Source: Pyrenula massariospora
Taxonomy: Eukaryota; Ascomycota; Eurotiomycetes; Pyrenulales; Pyrenulaceae
DNA: 64,000 nt
Reading direction: 5' to 3'
Assembly: GCA_021030905.1 (NCBI GenBank)
Contig: JAGFMI010000010.1
Span: 1,054,001-1,118,000, forward strand
The first letter of the stretch is position 1. Every line of letters begins with the position of its first letter. Shown here in pieces: positions 56,633 to 64,000 of the stretch. The notes under the pieces are model-generated. The model did not search any database and was not told where the DNA came from. It worked only from the letters and a program-made list of their open reading frames with translations. Both the position numbers and the translations under genes were made by a program.

Positions 56633-57838
56633 TCATCTTGACTCGCTGACGACCGTCTGAGCTAGTGGCACGATCCAGATGCGGTCGATCGCGAGAACAA
56701 TAAGCCGGTCTCCAGCAAGCGCAAAATTGGCCATCTTGACAGGTGCGTCCCTACCGCCGGAGAGGAATGCCTCGGCGTTGAAAATTCCCAGAAGTTTCCC
56801 AATCTCGTTGCGTACCATGATACCTTCAAACTCAGCAGTCCACACTCGGCCAAAGTCATCAATGTGTATGCCATCCGGATTACCATACCGTGCGTATCCG
56901 AAGAGTCTCTTATTGGAAGGGAAACCATGAGCATCCAAGTCAAACACGTATATAGCAGGGGAATTCGTGACGTTTGGGCCGCCACCTGAGCCGGAAAGGA
57001 TGACCGGGCCGGTATCGGTGACATAGAGCTTTGTTCCGTTGGCATTGACTCGGACGCCGTTGGGCATCGAAATGTCCGTTCTCGATATGACCGGTTGTAA
57101 CACTTGGCTGTCAGGGCTAAAACGCCAGACGCCTGAAGGGAGCACTGCGGGTGGCAGTAAGCCTTTGACAACGCTCGATAAGTCTAATGTGGAGAAGAAT
57201 AAGATATCTTTTTGCTGGATAGTTGTCCAGGCTAGGTCATCAGGCCCGCCTATTGGAGCACCAAGGTAGGAATTAACGATTTCTTCAGCCTCGTAGGTGG
57301 ATGGATCAACAGCAATGATCGAAGGTGTGTAGGTTTCGTTGCCAAGACATCCAAGATACACACGGCCGTTGAAGTAATGACCTCCGATGGGATTGACTAA
57401 TGGTATTGAGACTGCAGGCTGGGTCGTGGTGTTGTCATTGAGACGGAAGACATACAAGCTTGATGTCCTTCCCGGAATGGGGTTAGTAAACCAGACTTCG
57501 TTCCGGTCAGGAAGCCAAACACCTCCTTCATAAGCAGTAGGTTCTGAATAATTCGCAGTAAGCTCTGCCTTAGGTGACGACCCGATGATCATGTCAAACT
57601 CGGGGTCGAAGCTGATGAAAGGAACGGTTTGCGCGGCGGCGAAGTCCCCGGACAGACTAGAGTTTCCGCTGAAGGTAGTATCAACAAAGCCTTCCGTGGC
57701 ATTGCTGGAGAACGGCCTGGGGAGAAGGTAGGTGTATTGCGAAGGAAATCGGGCAGTGGATGTTAATATCACCGTCTGTGCGTTAGCTTGAATCGCACAG
57801 AGCGCACCATAGAACAGGAGAATTATATTATGCGCCAT
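56633..57838 (-). CDS. Secreted SMP-30/gluconolactonase-like protein
   Basis: 401 residues from the ATG at 57838 (MAHNIILLFYGALCAIQANAQ is a signal peptide). The longer frame to 57970 adds residues that do not fit a secretory start. Six-bladed beta-propeller features are spread through it: AYEGGVWLPDRNEVWFTNP, GGPDDLAWTT, SMPNGVRVNANGTKLYVTDTG and YGNPDGIHIDDFGRVWTAEFEG. These carry the Asn/Asp positions that bind Ca2+ in SMP-30-type lactonases, and GNPDGIHID is the most typical. The family hydrolyses sugar lactones such as gluconolactone. Several N-glycosylation sites suit an extracellular enzyme. With the nearby sugar enzymes it could feed an oxidative sugar pathway (inference). Confidence 0.85.
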   Translation of the reverse strand: MAHNIILLFYGALCAIQANAQTVILTSTARFPSQYTYLLPRPFSSNATEGFVDTTFSGNSSLSGDFAAAQTVPFISFDPEFDMIIGSSPKAELTANYSEPTAYEGGVWLPDRNEVWFTNPIPGRTSSLYVFRLNDNTTTQPAVSIPLVNPIGGHYFNGRVYLGCLGNETYTPSIIAVDPSTYEAEEIVNSYLGAPIGGPDDLAWTTIQQKDILFFSTLDLSSVVKGLLPPAVLPSGVWRFSPDSQVLQPVISRTDISMPNGVRVNANGTKLYVTDTGPVILSGSGGGPNVTNSPAIYVFDLDAHGFPSNKRLFGYARYGNPDGIHIDDFGRVWTAEFEGIMVRNEIGKLLGIFNAEAFLSGGRDAPVKMANFALAGDRLIVLAIDRIWIVPLAQTVVSESR

Positions 57839-58506
57839 TGCGAAGAATTTATGACACCTTGGATTACACCTATGCCTACCTGGTTCTCGGAAGCAAGTTA
57901 TAGATACCAACTCCACACCTTCGAGCTCACTGGTGAGCGGAAGGTGGCCGTTACATTGACCGTCTGTCACTTGGTCCTCCGGGTTGACCCGCCGAAGCGT
58001 GGCGTGGCGGAAGGCACGAGCGGTGTTGGTGACCTGCGCTTGGCAAGAAGTGGCAAAGCTCGTAAGCCACGACTTTCATGGTGGACGCTCCACGCGGCAT
58101 TTCTCAGACACTCTGAAACCATAGTAGTATTCCTCGCGAAAGACGTGATTGCGGCTTCGAATTTTTGTTTTTGTTTTGCGGATAAACTGAAGAAGTTCAC
58201 TCTCGATTTGAAACAGGAGTTTCCGCCCTGAGCGCCAAGCCAACGTCCCGCTAAAGTTGCCCCACAATCAGGGCGCGGTACGGGGACGCTCCACTTTTGC
58301 CCTGATATGACAGCTCTTCCTACTCCCTCGGTCATCAAGTATTCTGTAAATGGAAAAGCTAGATAATTTAGGCTGAGAAATAACTTTACTGATAGTACAT
58401 AGCTGAGCGATTCAAGTGTTAAGACCATAACCTGAAAAGGAATTTGGCAGCTTGCTCTAACGTCGACATAGCAAGTCAAGAGAAGCTATCTCGCATATTG
58501 GCCTCT
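57839..58506. other. Intergenic, no gene seen
   Basis: 668 bp before the lactonase start and after the hypothetical gene's stop. Frames across 57788-58479 overlap on both strands and carry no domain. Confidence 0.5.
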
Positions 58507-59308
58507 TCAACATGCTGATGACCTGCCTACTATACTTTCCGCTGCGTCGACCATCCCGGCCTTCTCTTCCCGATTCTCGGCGCCATCCTCAGCATCTTTC
58601 TTCCCTGAAGCCGGACATTTCCTCGCTTCTTCCGTCTCCTTGATCAGCTCTCTCCAGCTTTGTCCGATCTCTGATTCTGGTCCACCGTATAATGCGTCCA
58701 GAATGCTCACGACCTCCATTGTGCCCCGTCTGCTCCGCAGTATGGCGGAGGAATATTGCCGCGCCAAAGCCTTTGCCACCGCTTTCCTCTCCTCGCTTCC
58801 TGCTTTGAATCTGCCATACACGCTTTTCACCTCCGCCGGAACAAGGGAGTGTCTTAACTTTAAAAGTATCCGAGTATGCATTGCTTGACGTAGGATATCT
58901 ATGCGGAGCTGGCGGGCTGTCTTCAACATGAGAAAACTTTCTAAAAGGGTGGTTGCTGGAAAGGGGATGATGGCATTTTGCTCGCAAGAATGGACCATCC
59001 AATTGAGGATTGTGTACATGCCGAAGAGAATCGACGGATTCAGGGTGAGATGCTGCATCTTACGTCTTGGAGGAAGGACTGTAGGTTGTAGGTGGATGCG
59101 GAGGGCGTTACTAAAGTGGGATAGGAGGAGTATGGGGCATGTTCTGGTGAGTGGTCGAATGGCCTGGTGCCCTTCAGGTGCACCAGGATCGAGGGTGATA
59201 AAAACTGTTGGTCCCTTGAGGAGGCTGCTCAATGTTATTAAAATACTAGAGAGAAACGGATGGCTGAGCTTACTTGCGAAGATCCGTTGAATGGCTGTTT
59301 GAAGTCAT
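58507..59308 (-). CDS. Hypothetical protein (251 aa)
   Basis: Two exons, 59274..59308 and 58507..59227, joined across a 46-nt intron (GTAAGC to TTGAG). The join gives MTSNSHSTDLRN|SLLKGPTVFITLDPG. The frame from 59232 starts at a non-ATG codon, so the spliced model is better. The visible parts are a middle segment rich in Leu/Arg helices (LMLKTARQLRIDILRQAMHTRI, FKAGSEERKAVAKALARQY) reminiscent of the helical end of fungal BTB-like proteins, and a charged Glu/Lys/Arg-rich tail. No family can be named with confidence. Confidence 0.55.
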
Positions 59309-60752
59309 AATAGATAGGGGTAGTTCTTTTTCTTGCCTTTCCATAGGAAGAAGCGAAAATGATAATATTAGGAACAGTAGTTAGTATCGAAAGACACCCA
59401 GCAGCGTAAAGTGCATCGTATAGTACATATCTTCGGAGAAGAGATGGTTAAAAAATGGGCGAAGTAGAATGACAGGTAAAAATATGTGGTACGAACAATA
59501 TGTAGCCCACTTTAATTTTTCGCACCGAACACCCTCACCATAAGGGTCTTTGCCGAGAATACGCAGTGCCGACACACCTGTACCTTTACTGTACTGCTTT
59601 GGGCGACGCTTGTCTCGTCGCTCCTGTGATGCTTCAACGAGTCAAGAGGGTAGAGAGAGCTTGCGGTAGGGCCGAAGTCTGCATGAGCAAATCGTGATCC
59701 GTATTTCAGGTGGAAATAAGGCTTCGTGCACGCCCTTGCCGGTTGCTTCTGTTCTCGACGCAGTTGCCTGGCGGTCTCGACAGGGGTTCTTCAACTGGAG
59801 ACGTATTCATGGTCGGAGTATGCGGCATCCTGGTATCTGCAGATTCTGCGCTACCTATGCTTGCGTCGGATATGGCGGGCATCTGGCGTTCCCGAGTCTC
59901 TTCTCCACATCTCGCAGACCGGAGCGGCTACCAATTCTGAACGTCTGAAAGTGTAGACCCTATTTCGGTCGAAGTGCAGGGTGTTTGAGCGGAGTCATTG
60001 CCTTATCGGAAGGCCCCTAAGAGGCATGGCATGGATCTGATCGAGATCAGCAAGCGGGTGGCCTGTGCAGTTTTCTTCATTGGGAAATCAACCCGACGAC
60101 GAGCCCGAAACTGCCTAGATCGATCTGATCAGCCAAGATGCGCAAATTTTTATTAGGCAAGAGTAGCCTGCACCTGTGCCAATCTTTCATCAACCACGTG
60201 TAACCTGCGAGGATGTTCCATGTTGTTACTGACGACTGATGAGGCAGTCCAGGTGTAGCCGCCAACATTATTGGCCGATCTGTCAACCATGAATCCGGTG
60301 GGTAGCCCTCCCCCAATACCCCGCGGCAAATTGTTGCCTCTCATCCTCTCTCCTCCTCTCGCCGTTCACCCTTCCCTTCCCTTCCCCTGCCTCTTTAATC
60401 ATCATTACAATCACCACCACGGAACGGGAGCTTTGCGAGGGTTTTACGGGTGGCGATGATTGGCCTGTGTTCCTTCTCCCAGTTGGCACGCGCGCCGCCA
60501 CTGCTCCACGCGGTGGGCGAAATCTATCCATACCGCCTTTTCCTTCTCCAAAATTGAGCCTATGCGTCAAAAGTCGCCCTGCCTGACATGTTTTGGTGGC
60601 TTCATCTTAATGGTGGGATCTTATGATATGATCTATGGGTCAAGTCTGTGGTTCTTTGGGCGCTTCTTCTGTAATTGGAAACTGGTTCCAATGTTATTTG
60701 ATTTGGGCAAGTACATTTGCCCTAGCTTCGTATCGAGAATTTCTTCTACACC

Positions 60753-60844
60753 TAAGGGGGTGAAATCAAAGTCCGGGCTACTTCCCCTCACAGGCCAACC
60801 TATTTGTGAGGGGAAGTGGCCCGGACTTTGATTTCACCCCCTTA
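60753..60844. mobile_element. 92-bp near-perfect foldback (MITE-like)
   Basis: Two 40-bp arms (60753-60792 and 60805-60844) are reverse complements with one mismatch, and a 12-nt loop lies between. The ends read TAAGGGGGTGAAAT and its complement. CACC occurs directly outside both ends (60749-60752, 60845-60848) and could be a target-site duplication. It may be a tiny MITE or the fused terminal repeats of a lost element. Family not assigned. Confidence 0.6.
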
Positions 60845-61150
60845 CACCGTACTTCGATTCTGCTTGCTAGCCTGTGTCACGCTAGCCAAATCCATTAGAC
60901 ATCATGTCTAACAGAAACGGTTAGCTTTACCCATGGGGCCAAAAGGATCCTGGACGGCACAGGCCAATGATCGGCAGCCGGATATGCGGCCAACAGTGAT
61001 GTGATAGAAGTACGGATTTCAGCCTTGCCTCCGATAGACGGATCCATGACTTCTAACGCAAGATAACGTAGTGCTTTGGTGAAAGTACAATCGACGAAAG
61101 CCTGAGCGTCGATGTCGTTTCTCTTTCCTCCAAAGACGTGACCAGATAAT

Positions 61151-61177
61151 GGGCCACAATTGTCGAAATTGTGGCCC
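61151..61177. repeat. 27-nt palindrome
   Basis: Arms of 11 bp, GGGCCACAATT and AATTGTGGCCC, surround GTCGA. It lies inside a coding-looking relic, which hints that it belongs to the element remains in this region. Confidence 0.7.
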
Positions 61178-62944
61178 GCGCTCGCTTATCTTGAAAAAAT
61201 CCTGCTCCAGCGATCTGCCTCCTTACATATTTTGTCAGCGTCGATGGAGCTACAGATTCAACGAGCTAGGCTCCTACAGATCAAGCACGCAAGTGGGATA
61301 TCGGTAGCGGGCACATTGTAGAACGCCGCCTTGTCTTGCGAGGAGAACCTTATGATGAACATTCTGGCGTCAAAATAAAGCTACAGAACACTATTTCGGA
61401 TCCTCTTATGACGTGTATCTCCCGGATGGCCCACATCCTCGATTCTGAGCATTTCACTGTAATGACTTTGGTCTCGGGTACCCTCTGACAATAACAGTAG
61501 AGTCCTTAGAGCTACGACTATGTGCTACTTCTCCTTTCTTTCTTTTGAACCTTGCTTTTCAACATTCCCGTTGGTATTCGGTGCTCCCGATGCTCGGCTC
61601 GCTTCGCTGACGTTGACTCCAGACGCGTCGATTTTGCCGATATCCCGGCTTGGTCGGTTCACCTCACCAAACTTCAGAAGCGGCCGCTCGGGTACTTGCT
61701 TCTGTACCTGCCCATTTCCTTAATTTCTTAACCACATCATCTAGCGCTATCCGTACGGACAGCCTTGTGACGAAAGTGATATCATGCTACACTCTTTGCC
61801 AGGGGCAATCCTGCAAATGTGGGCAAGAACACGTCGTTCCAAATGGCATTCTCGTTCTGCCGGCCATAAATCGACCGTAAGGCATTCCTCAGCAAAGCAC
61901 TTAACTAATATAATGCTCGCCTTGGTTCTGGGGGCGGCAGATGCACGCCGCTTCTGCACGGGCGATGACGGGGACCATTCTTGATAGAGTGATCTATATG
62001 CTCCAAAGCTACTTGAATAAGACATTCTACTCCGTAGAAGATGCTTGCCCGGAAGAACATCGCGTATTAACAGAGATCTATGCCGCTATGGATTGGGGCA
62101 TGGAGTTCCCTATTTAGGTCTCTGGCGTTTGGGACTTTCGACGTAGCCATGATGTTGTCGAGTGCGTAGAAGTAGAAATCAGTACGTATGCCCTCGAGCA
62201 TAAGGAAATATTTCAGATCGTGCTTGCGACACCAAGCGTGAGCAACATGTAAGATGGGTTGTCACCGAGCTCTCCCAATACGATCTTGAAGGTCGACGAA
62301 AATGTAGCCAAAGTTTGCTTGTCGTATGGTCCAGTTTTAGTCTAGCCGTGCTACGTAGCTTTGACAGTGATGCGGACTGCTTGCGAGGCCAGCTATAAGT
62401 TGTAGAGATTGATTAGTCTGGTTGCTTTAGTTGGACGTTAACGATCAAACTTGCTTTTCCCAGGGGTCACCGTCACTCTTATCCTCTTTATATTTGAAGT
62501 AATCAAGTCGCTTGCTATTCATTTGTCCCTTTGCGTACCGTTGAATTTGTTACGACGAGCTAGGTATCCTCGTTGGTGCCTTCGACGACAAAGGGTGAAT
62601 TGAATCGGGGAGAATCTTGAAGTAGTAATGGACGGTCTATGGTTTTACTAAGCGAATGCATACACAGCGACACTGTAGCCGACTTTATACATTCAAAAGG
62701 CAATCGAGGAGCGAATAATGTTGAAAATCTAGAGAATGAAATCCTTTCCCCGTCAATCCGCATCCCTCGGAGCATTTTTGCGTCACTGACTTCTGCAGAT
62801 GTGAGACTAAATCTCTTTTCAAGTTGATATCGCCACGTACGAAGCATCTAGACATCGCTTTCATTGCAGATTACTCGACGGCGATGTGGATTGTTGACGT
62901 CTTATCTGAGATAGGTACCCTTTGCAATTCCGCTAGCGGCCAGT

Positions 62945-63110
62945 CACCGCCTCTGATTCGATGTTTTCGAGATAGATAGGAAATTTCGTTCCATCAAGAG
63001 CACCGACGCACTCTTTGAAGTAAGGACAGAGCCTGGGAAATGATATAGTCTGATAAACAGGTATCATAAGCCATCGGCTGTACAGTAACTCCTGAATAGA
63101 AAGGAAAAAG
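62945..63110 (-). pseudogene. PIF/Harbinger (DDE_Tnp_4) transposase fragment
   Basis: A minus-strand frame reads IQELLYSRWLMIPVY followed by YFKECVGALDGTKFPIY. The second block matches the well-known core of PIF/Harbinger transposases (F-K-D-C-I-G-A-(I/L)-D-G-T-H). The D of GALDG is the first catalytic acid of the DDE triad, and the usual H after DGT is replaced by K. Shortly after, the frame meets a stop, although RNCKGYLSQ just beyond resembles the next conserved block of the family (R-N-(R)-K-G-x-x-S-Q). The other catalytic acids were not found. The piece is a relic of a plain DNA transposon, too broken to be active. Confidence 0.7.
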
Positions 63111-64000
63111 TGCAGTAAAGATCAGGGAAAAGGTTCTTTAAGAAATTAGCTCAATGTCACATTTAAATTGACCGTTTAATGTCGAAACATTTCCCTCGAT
63201 CTAGCGGATATCGAATCGACAAAGACCTAGCTAACCTTAACTCTGCAGGTAAAGAGAGAGATTTTAAGTTTCCCCCACAGCAGCATATATCAACTGTCTG
63301 TCAACCCGTTGTGGCGTCTGATACACTGCGTCAACTTGGTAGAAACTCCAAGCGAGCAATCAAGATTCCCCTGGATCAGGAAGAGCTGCTTCGCTGCTCA
63401 AAGCCGCAGCGATGGCTTGGATAGAGAGACTGACGACAATATCGATGAGAAAACTTTGAAAGAATCAGCGTTAACGCGACGGGGAGGAAGTTCTCTCCCT
63501 CCTTTATTTTCAAGTTCAATTTCCTTCTACTTAACGACACCAAAACTTTTGCAGTATTACGAAGGCTGAAAAATATGTAAAGTCTGAAGCGCGAACAAGG
63601 ACTGGCTTGATAGATTACCGCGCTATCTGAGAGAGGGATAGTACTATACGACTTGGTATGGAGCTAGTCCAACGTCAAAAGTGCCAACCACCACAAGCGC
63701 GCCCTCGCGAGCCAATCGGCAACTTGCCCTCCATTACAATCCGTTCTAGGACGCAAGATTTGCTTGTATTGCTAGAGATAGGAAATATGTCACCTGGGGA
63801 AGGACCTTTGGTCAGACTTGTAAATAAAATCCCATGAGAATCTGATTACTTAAGCACTTTGAATGATAAAATAGAAAAAATAGAACGATGAGAAGATCAG
63901 AAGGTTTAATTGATAACACTAGCCCCTTTAGGCGGAGAGCCTCCGCATGTAGAGATTCATTCATTCACTCATCCACCGTATCACCTTACAATTACCATAT

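Larger units (their letters stand above)
59309..64000. other. Gene-poor end region with repeat and transposon relics
   Basis: About 4.7 kb without an intact gene. Frames at 59690-59950 overlap in three registers. Coding-looking but broken blocks occur at ~60896-61185 on the minus strand (with HVFGGKRNDIDAQAF and DHWPVPSRILLAPW) and at ~61270-61489 on the + strand (with IVERRLVLRGEPYDEHSG and ISRMAHILDSEHF). No family was found for them. The foldback, palindrome and transposase piece are listed separately. Confidence 0.5.

Noticed and set aside
1-64000. LTR retroelements, Polintons, toxin relics and CRISPR arrays
   Set aside because: No long direct terminal repeats, polymerase or integrase motifs, capsid genes, or regularly spaced repeats were seen.

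Overview
The window is nuclear DNA of a filamentous ascomycete (Pezizomycotina). The lineage could be Leotiomycetes-like, but that is inference from gene content and not something the sequence proves. Supporting signs are short spliceosomal introns of about 46-80 nt with GTAAGT-type donors and CTAAC/CTAAT branch sites, two HET-domain genes, a DUF6604 protein, F-box-like proteins, a fungal Zn-cluster transcription factor, a mitochondrial lipoyl synthase and a maltose-permease-type sugar transporter. No rRNA, tRNA, CRISPR array or prokaryote-type operon was seen.

Layout. 1-1344 holds the 5' part of a DNAJC7-like TPR gene that leaves the window. 2494-4258 is a Rua1_C-type regulator with about 6 kb of apparently non-coding DNA upstream. 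10520-15848 is a multi-exon nuclear-GTPase (SLIP-GC-like, dynamin-related) gene. 16358-17614 is lipoyl synthase. 18163-22714 has two genes, an F-box-like protein and a fungal transcription-factor-like protein, each interrupted by one in-frame TAG. 22715-28250 is a gene-poor stretch. 28251-33671 carries two HET-domain genes, an allorecognition-type neighbourhood.

34428-57838 is metabolic and secretory in flavour. It holds an MFS sugar transporter, two convergent small NTF2-like (SnoaL-type) proteins (one frameshifted at a C11 run), a DUF6604 protein, a secreted CE2/SGNH esterase, an alpha/beta hydrolase, a TIM-barrel sugar epimerase, a transcription factor with a duplicated half zinc cluster, a two-module beta-hydroxyacid dehydrogenase of the threonate dehydrogenase type, an F-box protein, a GNAT acetyltransferase, a 70-residue secreted cysteine-containing protein that is split by an intron, and a secreted SMP-30-type lactonase. 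The transporter, esterase, lactonase, epimerase, dehydrogenase and regulator could together take up and oxidise a sugar or sugar acid. That pathway is inferred from family membership only. The promoter shared by the epimerase and the regulator has five CTCCGC/GCGGAG hexamers, two of them forming a CGG-N6-CCG palindrome, which is the best regulatory signal in the window.

58507-59308 is a small hypothetical gene. 59309-64000 has no intact gene but holds a 92-bp near-perfect foldback, a second small palindrome and a decayed PIF/Harbinger-type transposase fragment.
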